DNA from: Oribacterium parvum ACB1
GTDB lineage: Bacteria > Bacillota > Clostridia > Lachnospirales > Lachnospiraceae
Reading direction: 5' to 3'
DNA: 64,000 nucleotides
NCBI RefSeq assembly: GCF_000238055.2
Contig: NZ_KE148312.1
Location: forward strand, 1,546,501 to 1,610,500
In this document: one piece after another, positions 17,125 to 26,257 of the stretch
Layout: every line of letters starts with the position of its first letter
How positions within the stretch are numbered: the stretch's first letter is position 1
Program-made: the position numbers and the translations under genes
The notes under the pieces: model-generated
The model's input: the letters and a program-made list of their open reading frames with translations, nothing else
The model's database searches: none
Told to the model about the DNA's origin: nothing

Positions 17125-18507
17125 ATGGAGAAAACAATTAAAGAGTGGCTGTTGGAACATGAGGATGAGTTTTTAAAGGACTTGTTCACCTTGATTCGGA
17201 TTGATTCCGTTCGGGGAGAGGCTAGAGAAGGTGTGCCCTTTGGAGATGGCCCGAAGGAAGCTTTGGAAGCGGGTTTAAAGATATGTGAAGGCTATGGCTT
17301 CCATACAAAGAACTGGGAAAATTATGTGGGTACGGTGGATTATTCTCCGGAACTTCCGCATACACTCGATATTTTAGGACATCTGGATGTGGTTCCTGCG
17401 GGAGAGGGATGGGAAGTAACCGGTCCGTTTGAGCCGCTTGTCAAGGGAGAAAATGTTTACGGAAGAGGTGTAAGTGACGATAAAGGTCCGATTCTTTGTG
17501 CGCTTTACGCTATGCGTGCCGTAAAAGAACTGGGATATTCCTTGAAAAAGGGAGTTCGTCTTATCCTTGGAACGAACGAAGAGACAGGCTCTGCCGATCT
17601 TGCTTACTATTATAAGAAGGAAAAGGCGGGAGAGATGAGCTTTACTCCGGATGCCGAGTTCCCGATTATCAATATTGAAAAGGGTGCCATCAAGGGTACT
17701 TTGAAAAAGAATAGAACTGCCAAGGGATCTCTTCTTTCCTTAAAGGCGGGTGTTGCTGTCAATGCCGTTCCGCAGAAGGCAGTTATGGAATTTAGTACTT
17801 TATCCGAAGAAGAATTTAAGCATGCAAAGGATGCTGTAGAAAAGGAATGCGGTGTTCGTTTGGAAAGATCCGGCAATACTGTGACTGTAATCGGTGTAAG
17901 TGCACATGCTTCCACTCCGCATCTTGGAAAGAATGCCGGTCTTGCCGCTTTATCTTTTGCTGTAAAGCTTCCTTCTCTCAGTGCAGAAGATAAAGAAGCT
18001 TTTGAAGCCATTTTAAAGCTCTTCCCATACGGTGTGACGGACGGCTCCGGCCTTGGTATCAAGATGAACGACGAGGAAAGCGGAGACTTAACCTGCACTT
18101 TGGATTTGTTTGCAGTGGATGATAAGGAAATGAGCTTTACCTTTGACAGCCGTGTTCCCATCTGTGGCAATAAGGAAAATTGTGAAGATGTGGCAAGAAA
18201 GTCCAGTGAAGCCAAGGGCTTTGTTTTCGAAACAAACGGCATGATTCCGCCCCACCACGTTCCAAAGGATTCCGATTTCATTAAGGCTTTACTTTCCTGC
18301 TATGAGAAAGTTACCGGAGAAAAGGGAGAGTGTATTGCCATTGGTGGAGGAACCTATGTGCATGAGGTAGAAAACGGAGTTGCCTTCGGTGCAATTCTTC
18401 CGGATGTAGATACACACATGCATGGTGCAGACGAATGGATTAAGGTAAAAGATCTTCTTCTTGCAGCTGAGATTTATGCGGAGTCAATCCTGGCCCTTTG
18501 CAGTTAA
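17125..18507 (+). CDS. pepV: M20 family dipeptidase, PepV type
   Basis: The start at ATG 17125 (460 residues) is supported by AAGGAAGGAC upstream; earlier in-frame codons code for an unlikely, cysteine-rich leader. Metal-site motifs of the family are clear: GHLDVVPAGEGW (His86, Asp88), GRGVSDDKGP (Asp118/Asp119) and GTNEETGS (Glu152/Glu153). The length matches PepV from lactic acid bacteria, a zinc dipeptidase that works in the cytosol on peptides with varied N-terminal residues. It is followed by the methionine transporter, but a 109-bp gap with a small hairpin (18520-18538) separates them. Confidence 0.92.
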   Translation: MEKTIKEWLLEHEDEFLKDLFTLIRIDSVRGEAREGVPFGDGPKEALEAGLKICEGYGFHTKNWENYVGTVDYSPELPHTLDILGHLDVVPAGEGWEVTGPFEPLVKGENVYGRGVSDDKGPILCALYAMRAVKELGYSLKKGVRLILGTNEETGSADLAYYYKKEKAGEMSFTPDAEFPIINIEKGAIKGTLKKNRTAKGSLLSLKAGVAVNAVPQKAVMEFSTLSEEEFKHAKDAVEKECGVRLERSGNTVTVIGVSAHASTPHLGKNAGLAALSFAVKLPSLSAEDKEAFEAILKLFPYGVTDGSGLGIKMNDEESGDLTCTLDLFAVDDKEMSFTFDSRVPICGNKENCEDVARKSSEAKGFVFETNGMIPPHHVPKDSDFIKALLSCYEKVTGEKGECIAIGGGTYVHEVENGVAFGAILPDVDTHMHGADEWIKVKDLLLAAEIYAESILALCS

Positions 18508-18616
18508 CCATATCTTAATAGAAGTTTGGGAAACTTCTTCGAGAAGCACATTCGAGACTTTTTTGATTGTTTAAGAAATAGGCTTCACTCAAAATATTTT
18601 TGTCTGAAGGAGCAGA

Positions 18617-19765
18617 ATGGAAGAAAATATCATATCAATACAAGGTTTGGGAAAGGTATTCCATACCGGATCCGGGGACTTTACAGCTCTGGAAGACATC
18701 CATTTGGAAATTAAAAAAGGGCAGATTCAGGGAATCATCGGACTTTCCGGAGCCGGAAAGTCCACCCTGGTCCGCTGTATTAATTATTTGGAAAGACCGA
18801 GTAGCGGTCAGATATTCTTTCGTGGGAAAAGTTTGAGTACCATGAAGGAGAAAGAGATTCTTGCCATGCGTCAAAACATGGGCATGATTTTTCAGCAATT
18901 TAATCTTCTGGAGCAGAGAAATCTGCTCCGGAATGTTTGTTTCCCTCTGGAAATTGCCGATAGCGGCTGTATTTCCCGGGCATTGAAGGAGTGGAAGGAA
19001 AAAAAGAAAGAAAACAAAGAGAAGAGGGCAAAAAGCGAGGTTAACGATTCCAAGTTGAGCTCCACTCCGTTAGGAGTCATTATAAAAACTGTACTTCAAG
19101 GAAAAGCGCGGAAAAAGAAAAGAATCGAGAGAGCGAAGGAGCTTTTAAAGCTCGTCGGTCTTGAGGGAAGAGAAAAAAGTTATCCCTCTCAGCTTTCCGG
19201 GGGGCAGAAACAGAGAGTTGCGATTGCAAGAGCACTGGCTACGAGTCCCGAGGTCTTGCTCTGTGATGAGGCGACTTCAGCACTGGACCCGAAAACCACG
19301 GAGCAGATTCTTGCTCTTCTGAAAGAGATTAATGAAAAATTGGGTGTTACCATTATAATTATCACCCATCAGATGAGTGTTATTGAGTCTGTCTGTGATG
19401 AGGTGGCGATTATCGACCACAGTAAGATTGCGGAACATGGCCCGGTAAAGGAGATTTTCCGTTCTCCTAAGACGGAAATCGGAAAGAGACTGATTTTAGG
19501 TGAAGGAGAGAAAGAAGCTTTCTTCGGAGGCGGAAGACGCTTCCGTATTGCCTTTGACGGTAAAAATGCGCATGATCCGATTCTTTCGGAACTCATTCTT
19601 GCCCTGCATACCCCGGTAAACATCCTCTTTGCCAATACCAAGGAGGTGGACGGCATGGCGGTTGGACAGATGGTTATTGAACTTCCCGAAAATATGGAGG
19701 ATATCCTTCGTGTTACCCAATTTATGAAGGAGCGGGGAATTCCTTTTGAGGAGGTGCATGCATAG
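18617..19765 (+). CDS. metN: Methionine ABC transporter ATP-binding protein MetN
   Basis: 382 residues. Walker A GLSGAGKST (42-50), Q-loop FQQFN (92-96), signature LSGGQ (193-197) and Walker B LLCDEAT (214-220) are intact. The C-terminal NIL domain (about 300-382), which senses methionine, is present. Unusually, about 54 extra residues (about 116-169), rich in Lys and Glu, sit between the Q-loop and the signature helix, in the helical subdomain that normally contacts the permease. The ribosome site AAGGAG precedes the start. I saw no SAM riboswitch or T-box upstream. metI follows after two bases. Confidence 0.95.
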   Translation: MEENIISIQGLGKVFHTGSGDFTALEDIHLEIKKGQIQGIIGLSGAGKSTLVRCINYLERPSSGQIFFRGKSLSTMKEKEILAMRQNMGMIFQQFNLLEQRNLLRNVCFPLEIADSGCISRALKEWKEKKKENKEKRAKSEVNDSKLSSTPLGVIIKTVLQGKARKKKRIERAKELLKLVGLEGREKSYPSQLSGGQKQRVAIARALATSPEVLLCDEATSALDPKTTEQILALLKEINEKLGVTIIIITHQMSVIESVCDEVAIIDHSKIAEHGPVKEIFRSPKTEIGKRLILGEGEKEAFFGGGRRFRIAFDGKNAHDPILSELILALHTPVNILFANTKEVDGMAVGQMVIELPENMEDILRVTQFMKERGIPFEEVHA

Positions 19766-19767
19766 CT

Positions 19768-20433
19768 ATGAGTATGAAAGAGTTAATCCCCTTATTTCAA
19801 ACGGAAACTGTGGCGACACTTTATATGGTGAGCATTTCCACCTTGATTTCCTATTTAATCGGAATTCCTCTCGGAGTAATTTTGGTAGTAACGGAAGATG
19901 GAGGACTTTATCCCTTAAAGCTGGTTCATGGAGTCCTTGGTTTTATCACCAACATTTTTCGAACCATTCCCTTCCTGATTCTTTTGGTTATGGTTTTACC
20001 TCTAACAAAATTTTTGGTAAAAACAACTTTGGGACCGAATGCCATTATTCCTCCACTCGTTATTGCGGCAGCCCCTTATATTGCCAGAATGGTGGAGTCT
20101 TCCTTAAAGGAAGTGGATGCGGGTGTGATTGAGGCGGCACGTTCGATGGGAGCAAACAGACTGCAAATCATCTTAAAGGTTTATCTTCCTGAAGCAAAAC
20201 CGAGTCTCTTTATCGGTGCGGCAATCTGCATTACTTCGATTCTTTCCTACTCCGCTATGGCGGGATTCGTAGGAGGAGGCGGACTTGGAGCCATTGCGCT
20301 GAATTATGGTTATTATCGTTACAAGACGGATATCATGATCATTGCGGTTTTAGTACTGATTATTATCGTGCAGATTATTCAGGAATTCTGGATGAGGCTT
20401 GCAAAGTACAGTGATAAGAGAAAAAGAGTTTAG
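19768..20433 (+). CDS. metI: Methionine ABC transporter permease MetI
   Basis: 221 residues with about five to six membrane helices and the binding-protein-dependent transport domain. The EAA loop that docks on the ATPase reads EAARSMGANRLQIILKV. Conserved MetI features (NIFRTIPFLILL near the N-terminus, SYSAMAGFVGGGGLG near the C-terminus) are clear. It forms the membrane channel for D- or L-methionine with MetN. It lies two bases after metN and is probably translationally linked to it. Confidence 0.95.
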   Translation: MSMKELIPLFQTETVATLYMVSISTLISYLIGIPLGVILVVTEDGGLYPLKLVHGVLGFITNIFRTIPFLILLVMVLPLTKFLVKTTLGPNAIIPPLVIAAAPYIARMVESSLKEVDAGVIEAARSMGANRLQIILKVYLPEAKPSLFIGAAICITSILSYSAMAGFVGGGGLGAIALNYGYYRYKTDIMIIAVLVLIIIVQIIQEFWMRLAKYSDKRKRV

Positions 20434-20658
20434 GAAAAGAAAAAGAGTGCAGGAAAAAATTTGCAATATTTCTGATTCTGTACTATTTTTGTATACTGGA
20501 CTGTACGCATAAAGCAGAGGGAAAAATAGCTTAAGGCTATTCGAAGGGAAACCTTCTTTAGCATAGATACTTGTTGTGGTTTAGGCTTACAGCAGATTAT
20601 TTCAGAAAATTTTCGTTATAGAGTAAGGAGAGTTTTCAAAGTAGAAAAGGAGAAAATT

Positions 20659-21558
20659 ATGAAAAAAAGAGTAGCAGCGCTGCTCCTTGGTTTAGCGGTA
20701 GCTTCTTTAGCAGCTTGCGGAGGACAGAAGGCGGAAACAAAGGCGGAGTCTCAGGTAGAGACAGAAGCAGGCAGTGAAAAAGCTGCGGAGACCGAGAAGG
20801 CAACGGAAGCTGCTAAGGCTGAGGGGGAAGCAGTGAAGATTAAGATCGGTGCGACTCCGAGCCCGCATGCGGAAATCTTGGAAGCGGCTAAGGACGCTTT
20901 AAAGAAAAAAGGCGTGGAGATTGAGATCGTAACGTACAACGATTACGTTCAGCCGAATCTCGCAACAGATCAGGGACAGATTGATGCAAACTATTTCCAG
21001 CATCTTCCCTACCTTGAGGATTTCAATAAGGAAAACAATACTCATGTTGTTTCCGTAGGAAAGATTCACTATGAGCCGTTTGGGATTTATGCAGGTAAGT
21101 CCAAGGATTTGAAAGCTATCCAGGACGGTGCTAAGATTGCGGTTCCGAATGATACAACAAATGAAGCAAGAGCGCTTCTTCTTTTGGAAGCGAACGGCAT
21201 CATTAAGTTAAAGGACGGAGCAGGACTTACGGCAACAAAGCAGGATATCGCAGAGAATCCGCACAATGTGGATATTTATGAAGTAGAAGCGGCACAGATT
21301 CCTCGTTCTTTAGATTCCGTAGACTTTGCCTGCATGAACGGGAACTTCGCTATTCAGGCAAATTATAAGCCGAGCGATGCCTTAGCCACAGAGGATGCCA
21401 AATCCGAAGCGGCACAGACCTATGCCAACATCATTGCCGTATCGGAGAAGAATAAGGATGCGGAATGGGCAAAGACTTTGGTAGAAGTTTTACACTCTAA
21501 GGAGATTCAGGATTTTATCAATAAGAAGTATGAAGGTGGAGTAGTACCTATCGAATAA
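20659..21558 (+). CDS. metQ: Methionine-binding lipoprotein MetQ (NlpA family)
   Basis: 299 residues. A lipoprotein signal ends in the lipobox LAAC with Cys20, followed by an Ala/Glu-rich linker (about 23-53). The NlpA core starts at KIKIGATPSPHAEIL and holds DYVQPN, VDANYFQH-type and YEPFGIY motifs. It captures methionine outside the membrane for MetN-MetI. The 225-bp gap from metI holds two small hairpins (ATAGC/GCTAT and GAAGG/CCTTC near 20527-20555) and a TATACT hexamer at 20492. The gene may therefore have its own promoter or be set apart for higher expression. Confidence 0.95.
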   Translation: MKKRVAALLLGLAVASLAACGGQKAETKAESQVETEAGSEKAAETEKATEAAKAEGEAVKIKIGATPSPHAEILEAAKDALKKKGVEIEIVTYNDYVQPNLATDQGQIDANYFQHLPYLEDFNKENNTHVVSVGKIHYEPFGIYAGKSKDLKAIQDGAKIAVPNDTTNEARALLLLEANGIIKLKDGAGLTATKQDIAENPHNVDIYEVEAAQIPRSLDSVDFACMNGNFAIQANYKPSDALATEDAKSEAAQTYANIIAVSEKNKDAEWAKTLVEVLHSKEIQDFINKKYEGGVVPIE

Positions 21559-21568
21559 ATCCTACAGG

Positions 21569-21660
21569 GAGCTGCAGAAATAGAAGGAGAGAGATCCCCG
21601 TTAACGGGGAGAGAACTGCCTTTTGCTTTCTGCGGCTCTTCTTATAAAAATGTTTATAAG
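21569..21660 (+). terminator. Nested hairpins after metQ
   Basis: A 12-bp stem (21569-21580 with 21627-21638, one G-U) encloses the perfect palindrome TCCCCGTTAACGGGGA (21595-21610). A second palindrome, CTTATAAA-AATG-TTTATAAG, lies at 21641-21660. T-runs are short, so it is an atypical terminator or a 3' end protecting structure. Confidence 0.55.
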
Positions 21661-21747
21661 GCCTTTTTATTTGTTTGATTCATTTTTAGACTGATTATTG
21701 TGATTTTCGAGAACAGATACTGCGTTTTGAATTAAAGGAGTTACAAA

Positions 21748-22899
21748 ATGAATGATAAAGACTTGAGAAGATTTGCCATAGGAAAGTGGAGAAAGAACTG
21801 GCCAACCATGCTGGTAGCCATTCTTTTGCAATTCTCCGTGTATATTGCTGTGGTAATATGCTTTTCTTTTGTCTTTAGTCCTTTCTTGGCATCGACTATG
21901 ATATCGCAAACGGAAGGATTAAGGAGAGGAATCGGTCTTACCGTCTCGGGAATCATGCTTGCTCTTTTGGTTTTTATTTTGGTAATCTATCTGATTGTGA
22001 GCTCTTTTTCCTTTATCTATATGGCATTAAAGTTGGTGCGGGGAGAAAAGATATCTCCATTTGACGTTTTTTATACTTTGCAGCCGAAGATTTTTCCGAT
22101 GCAGGTGCAGCTTTTGGTATACAGCATTTTCTATGCTTTTTTCCCATGGCTCTTTACGTTTTTGTTTTATTTCTTTTTTAAATCAGCTGATCCGATTTTG
22201 AATTTTGTGGAAGAAATCATTTTTAATATTTTTATCTCGCTTTTCTTACTGTTCTTTTTATGTACCCCTTTTCTTATTCTGGAAAAGAAAGCAAGAACTC
22301 TTGGTGCAGCTATGAAGAAAAGTATCAAAATGATGCGTCATGAAAAGCACCGCTTTATTCGACATTTATTGTACTTTATGGGAATTAGAGTAATAATGAA
22401 CATTTTGGCTTCCATGTGGAGCTTTAGTTTAGATGACAGCATTCTTCCGGGAATTTTACTGGGCATATTCCTCTACTTTTATCTGACTCCCTGCTTTATT
22501 CTTGTACAGGCCGGCTTTTATCAGCAAATTGTAAATAAGGAGAAGAAAGCGGCAGAAACGGCAAAGGCCTTTGTGGCATCGTTTAGCAGCGAAGAGAGAG
22601 AAGGAGATGACACACAAAATGAGAGCATCGTAGCGGAAGTCTCTGAGAAGGGGATAGAGGAAGATGCCGAAGCAAAGATAGAGGAAAGCGATATTGAAAC
22701 GACTAAAGAAGCGATAGAGAAAAATCCGGAATCAAAGCTAGAAGGAGTTGCAGTACAAACGGTAGAGGAACGTACTGTGAAAAAGGAAGATACTACGGAA
22801 TCCAATTCCGTTGAGGATGCGGCAGAAGAAGAAAAAAGCGAAAAGTTGAGCTTTGAAGAAGCCAGAAAGCGATATACAGACTACAAGGAGGAATCATGA
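21748..22899 (+). CDS. DUF975-like integral membrane protein with acidic tail
   Basis: 383 residues. The N-terminus (RRFAIGKWRKNWPTM) and the segment LKLVRGEKISPFDVF recall DUF975 membrane proteins of Firmicutes, whose function is unknown. About six membrane helices lie between residues 20 and 255. The last 120 or so residues are cytosolic, dominated by Glu, Lys, Ser and Thr, and look disordered. The stop overlaps the nrdR start by four bases (ATGA), so the two are probably co-translated, although no functional link is obvious. Confidence 0.7.
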   Translation: MNDKDLRRFAIGKWRKNWPTMLVAILLQFSVYIAVVICFSFVFSPFLASTMISQTEGLRRGIGLTVSGIMLALLVFILVIYLIVSSFSFIYMALKLVRGEKISPFDVFYTLQPKIFPMQVQLLVYSIFYAFFPWLFTFLFYFFFKSADPILNFVEEIIFNIFISLFLLFFLCTPFLILEKKARTLGAAMKKSIKMMRHEKHRFIRHLLYFMGIRVIMNILASMWSFSLDDSILPGILLGIFLYFYLTPCFILVQAGFYQQIVNKEKKAAETAKAFVASFSSEEREGDDTQNESIVAEVSEKGIEEDAEAKIEESDIETTKEAIEKNPESKLEGVAVQTVEERTVKKEDTTESNSVEDAAEEEKSEKLSFEEARKRYTDYKEES

Positions 22900-23372
22900 A
22901 GTGTCCATTTTGTAATGCGGAAGACACCCGCGTAATTGACTCAAGACCTGCAGATGAAAATACCGCTATTCGAAGACGCAGACAATGTGAGGTCTGCGGA
23001 AAGCGCTTTACAACCTTCGAAAAGACGGAAACCCTTCCCTTTATGGTGGTAAAAAAAGACCAAAGCCGTGTTCCATATGATCGAGCTAAGCTGGAGGGCG
23101 GTGTTTTACGATCCTGTCATAAACGCCCCATTTCACCGCAGCAGATAGCAGAGCTTGTGGACGATATAGAAAACCATATTTTTAAGCATGACAGCAAGGA
23201 AGTCAGTACGGAAGAAATCGGGGAAATGGTTATGGAACGCCTAAAGAGCCTGGATCAGGTTGCTTATGTTCGTTTTGCTTCCGTCTATAGAGAGTTTAAA
23301 GATATCAATACCTTCATGGAAGAAATCGGGAAACTCCTAAAAACGCATGGGAAGGGAGAAGGAAAGGGATGA
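22896..23372 (+). CDS. nrdR: Ribonucleotide reductase repressor NrdR
   Basis: 158 residues. An N-terminal zinc ribbon uses Cys3, Cys6, Cys31 and Cys34 (CPFC and CEVC), with the basic DNA-binding loop RRRRQ before the second pair. An ATP-cone domain (about 49-139) binds ATP or dATP. NrdR represses nrd genes when dATP is high. No nrd genes lie in this window. It overlaps its neighbours on both sides by four bases. Confidence 0.97.
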   Translation: MKCPFCNAEDTRVIDSRPADENTAIRRRRQCEVCGKRFTTFEKTETLPFMVVKKDQSRVPYDRAKLEGGVLRSCHKRPISPQQIAELVDDIENHIFKHDSKEVSTEEIGEMVMERLKSLDQVAYVRFASVYREFKDINTFMEEIGKLLKTHGKGEGKG

Positions 23373-23899
23373 AGAAAAGAAACGGATCCTCCTTCTATCC
23401 AAGCTACTCTATAGCATCAGTCTACGACTTGGATTTTCAAAAGCTATATGAGAAGGGCTACCGTGCGCTTTTTTTTGACATTGACAATACTTTGGTTTTG
23501 CATGACGCTCCCGCAGAAGAAGAGACTAAAGCTTTTTTCGAAAGGCTTAGGGAGATTGGATTTAAAACAGCGATATTATCGAATAACGGAAAAGAAAGAG
23601 TGGAGCAGTTTGCCTCCAAGGTAGGGGCGATGTACTACCGCGAACATGCAGGGAAGCCTTCTGCCAAGGCTTATCTTGATGCGGCGGAAACACTGGATAC
23701 GGATAGGAAAAAATGTCTCTTTTTCGGAGACCAGATTTTTACGGATATACTTGGAGGAAACCGAGCAGGAATTCCTACAGTTTTGGTTCGTCCAATGGGA
23801 AGGGAGAAGTATTTTCATATTGTTTTAAAGAGAATGCTGGAAAAGCCCTTTTTGTTCTTATATAAAAGAAAAAATGCGCTTTGGAAAAATGAACCCTAA
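23369..23899 (+). CDS. yqeG: YqeG family HAD-type phosphatase
   Basis: 176 residues, typical for the HAD-IIIA YqeG family. The nucleophile motif is FFDIDNTLV with Asp37 and Asp39. Motif II is LSNNG and motif III/IV is FFGDQIFTDILGGNRAG. YqeG proteins are putative phosphatases often found beside shikimate genes in Firmicutes, and here the aroD-aroK fusion follows after 15 bases. The substrate is not known. Confidence 0.9.
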   Translation: MKKRNGSSFYPSYSIASVYDLDFQKLYEKGYRALFFDIDNTLVLHDAPAEEETKAFFERLREIGFKTAILSNNGKERVEQFASKVGAMYYREHAGKPSAKAYLDAAETLDTDRKKCLFFGDQIFTDILGGNRAGIPTVLVRPMGREKYFHIVLKRMLEKPFLFLYKRKNALWKNEP

Positions 23900-23914
23900 A
23901 GGAGAGGGAAACAA

Positions 23915-25165
23915 ATGGGTATGATTGTACCAATACAGGGTAAGACGGAGAAGGAGTGCCTGGATATCCTGAAAAAGCTTAGAGAGGATCAATATTTTCC
24001 ATATCTCTACGCAGTAGAGCTTCGCTATGACTTTTTGGAAAAGAGAGTCGAGAAACTCGCTGATTTTTTACAAGGAGTAAGAAATCTGATAGGAGAGAAA
24101 AAGCTGATTTTCACAATTCGTACCAATCGTCAGGGGGGATTCTATCCCTTTGGAAAAAGCTATTTTCAGGAAAATATACTGGCGATGGAAAGCGGTATAC
24201 CGGACTATATTGACCTTGAAGTAGAGTGCGGGATTTCCGGGCGTGAATCCTGGAAAGAATGTATTGCCATGGTAAAGAGACTTGGAGGAAAAGTCATTGC
24301 CTCTTACCACGACTTTCATAGAACACCGGACTTAAAAGAGTGTGAGGCTATCCTGGAGAGGCTTTCCTCTTATTCTCCGGATATAGTGAAAATGGCTTTC
24401 ATGCCTAAAAAGCAAGAGGATGTTTTAAATCTTCTTTTTGCAGGAAGAAGGTGGAGAGACAAATATCCGAAAAAAGAACTTATCACAATCTCCATGGGGG
24501 AAATGGGAAAACTCAGTCGCTTGTGCGGTGACTTGTCCGGCTCCTCACACAGTTTTGTGCAGATTTTCGGAGAGTCCGCACCGGGACAGTGGAAAATAGA
24601 AGAGTATCTAAAGCTTCATCGAGCACTTTCCGCACGAAAAGGAATTGCCTTACTGGGCTTTATGGGAAGCGGGAAATCGACTCTTGCAGGACAGTTGGCT
24701 GTAATGGGAGACCTGCCCTACTTTGAGACGGATGCAGTCCTAGAGCAGGAATTTTCCATGTCTATAAAAGAATATTTTCAAAAATTCGGAGAGGAAAGTT
24801 TTCGACGTGAAGAAAGCAGAGTCCTTAAGAAGATGTCCGGAAGAGAAATGATTCTGTCACCGGGCGGCGGTATCGTGTTGAAAGAGGAGAACAGAAACTT
24901 TTTAAAGAACTATTTTTTCTGTGTTTATCTTAAGGTAAGTCCGGAAACGGTTTTGCAACGTCTATCCGGTACTAAAAATCTGCGACCGCTTTTACAAGAT
25001 AAAATGAATCTGACAGATATTACGGAAATGATGGAAAGACGTAGCGCTTTCTATGAGGAAACAGCGGATTACATTCTCGAGGGGGACGGAAAAAGTATTT
25101 CCGAATGCCTTACGGAACTTCAGTCTGTACTTCTGGAAAATGCCTTTTTCCCGGCGCAAGTTTAG
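23915..25165 (+). CDS. aroDK: Fused 3-dehydroquinate dehydratase (type I) and shikimate kinase
   Basis: 416 residues with two enzymes in one chain. Residues 1-238 are a type I AroD: RTNRQGG (69-75), the catalytic His132 in SYHDF, the Schiff-base Lys159 in IVKMA, Arg202 and SAPGQW (221-226). Residues 244-416 are a shikimate kinase with Walker A GFMGSGKST (248-256), FETDAV, SPGGG and the LRPLL lid. The two do not act on consecutive steps: dehydratase makes 3-dehydroshikimate, AroE reduces it, then the kinase acts on shikimate. AroE is absent here. No stop or frame break separates the halves. Ribosome site AAAGGAG is well placed. Confidence 0.93.
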   Translation: MGMIVPIQGKTEKECLDILKKLREDQYFPYLYAVELRYDFLEKRVEKLADFLQGVRNLIGEKKLIFTIRTNRQGGFYPFGKSYFQENILAMESGIPDYIDLEVECGISGRESWKECIAMVKRLGGKVIASYHDFHRTPDLKECEAILERLSSYSPDIVKMAFMPKKQEDVLNLLFAGRRWRDKYPKKELITISMGEMGKLSRLCGDLSGSSHSFVQIFGESAPGQWKIEEYLKLHRALSARKGIALLGFMGSGKSTLAGQLAVMGDLPYFETDAVLEQEFSMSIKEYFQKFGEESFRREESRVLKKMSGREMILSPGGGIVLKEENRNFLKNYFFCVYLKVSPETVLQRLSGTKNLRPLLQDKMNLTDITEMMERRSAFYEETADYILEGDGKSISECLTELQSVLLENAFFPAQV

Positions 25166-25322
25166 AAATTAAATAGAAATAGATGGAAGGAAGCAGAGTA
25201 TTTTGTAAAAGAAAGTTAAAAATTGAATCTTGAAGAAATAGCTAGTCATAGTGTATTCTGAGTTCTTGGAAAGAATTAATAATAGGAATCAATGTAGAAA
25301 TACAGAGAAAGAAAGGAAAATT

Positions 25323-25949
25323 ATGTTGCAATTTAAAAAATGGATTCTTCCGGTAGTGCTTGCCGGTGTAACTGTTCTTAGTGCCTGCGGAAATTCCGGA
25401 AATAGCGGAAGTGCTGTAGAAACAACGGCACAGAGCGATTCAGTGAAAGAAGAGGGAAGTACTGCGGTAGCTTCCGAAAAGGCGGCAGAGGACAATGCTT
25501 ATGCTGTTTCGGAAGAGAAGCTCAGCTTTAAGACAAAAAACCTCAACAAAGAAGATGTCGATGATTCGATTTTTGCTGATAAGGATTTGACGATTTTAAA
25601 TGTTTGGGGAACCTTCTGCGGCCCCTGCATTAATGAGATGCCCGAGCTTGGCGCATGGGCAAAGGAAATGCCGGATAATGTGCAAATTATCGGTTTGGTA
25701 GCGGATATTGCCGGAGAGACGGATGAGCAACAGATTGATACAGCGAAAACCATTTTGGAAAAGACCGGTGCGGACTTCCAAAACATTATTCCGAACTCGG
25801 ATTTTTCAGATCTCCTTTCGAATGTAGTGGGAGTTCCGACAACCTACTTCATCAATAAAGAAGGAAAAATCGTGGGTAAGCCGATTGTGGGAGCACAGGT
25901 ATCAAAGTATAAGTCCTTTGTGGAAGGTTATCTTGCATCCTTATCCTGA
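25323..25949 (+). CDS. Thioredoxin-like lipoprotein (TlpA/ResA type)
   Basis: The start at ATG 25323 (208 residues) follows AAAGGA and gives a proper lipoprotein signal with lipobox LSAC (Cys22). A Ser/Ala/Glu-rich linker leads into a thioredoxin fold with the redox motif WGTFCGPC and the cis-proline segment GVPTTYF. It probably sits on the outer face of the membrane and reduces or exchanges disulfides. No ccdA or cytochrome genes are nearby to hint at its partner. A poor promoter candidate (TTGAAT at 25223, CATAGT at 25247) lies upstream. Confidence 0.88.
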   Translation: MLQFKKWILPVVLAGVTVLSACGNSGNSGSAVETTAQSDSVKEEGSTAVASEKAAEDNAYAVSEEKLSFKTKNLNKEDVDDSIFADKDLTILNVWGTFCGPCINEMPELGAWAKEMPDNVQIIGLVADIAGETDEQQIDTAKTILEKTGADFQNIIPNSDFSDLLSNVVGVPTTYFINKEGKIVGKPIVGAQVSKYKSFVEGYLASLS

Positions 25950-26079
25950 TAAAGATATTGGGCTAGGGGATAGCGAAAAAAGTATGAAAACAAAAAACGA
26001 GATTTCAGATAAGAAAAAATGAGTTTTTGATACAAAATAAAGAGCTATATAAAGAGCTAAATAAAGACAAAATTAATTG

Positions 26080-26108
26080 TTGACAAAGTCTATTCGTTTT
26101 AGTATCAT
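26080..26108 (+). promoter_or_regulatory. Promoter of the tRNA genes
   Basis: TTGACA at 26080-26085 and TATCAT at 26103-26108 with an ideal 17-base spacer, 26 bases upstream of tRNA-Val. Confidence 0.85.
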
Positions 26109-26134
26109 TTACTGGTCGCCTAAGAGGTGACTAC

Positions 26135-26207
26135 GGGGTCTTAGCTCAGCTGGGAGAGCATCTGCCTTACAAGCAGAGGGTCACAGGTTCGAGCCCTGTA
26201 GGCCCCA
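26135..26207 (+). tRNA. tRNA-Val (anticodon TAC)
   Basis: 73 bases with a full cloverleaf. The acceptor stem GGGGTCT pairs with AGGCCCC (one G-T pair), the anticodon stem TCTGC/GCAGA carries loop CTTACAA, and the T-arm has GGTTCGAGC. The discriminator is A. CCA is not encoded. Confidence 0.97.
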
Positions 26208-26210
26208 GTA

Positions 26211-26257
26211 TTCGGTCCGGTCTGCGTTTTATACGCAGCCTGGGTCGGAATTTTTTT
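26211..26257 (+). terminator. Terminator-like hairpin between the tRNAs
   Basis: A stem centred on CTGCG/CGCAG (26222-26226 with 26233-26237), extended with mismatches from TTCGGTCC to GGTCGGAA, is followed by seven T's (26251-26257). It could end most tRNA-Val transcripts; read-through would reach tRNA-Met, which has no promoter of its own in the short gap. Confidence 0.65.

Noticed and set aside
18508-18616. SAM riboswitch or T-box ahead of metN
   Set aside because: The 109-bp gap shows only a small hairpin (AGAAGTTT/AAACTTCT); no S-box consensus is present. The gap before metQ also lacks one.
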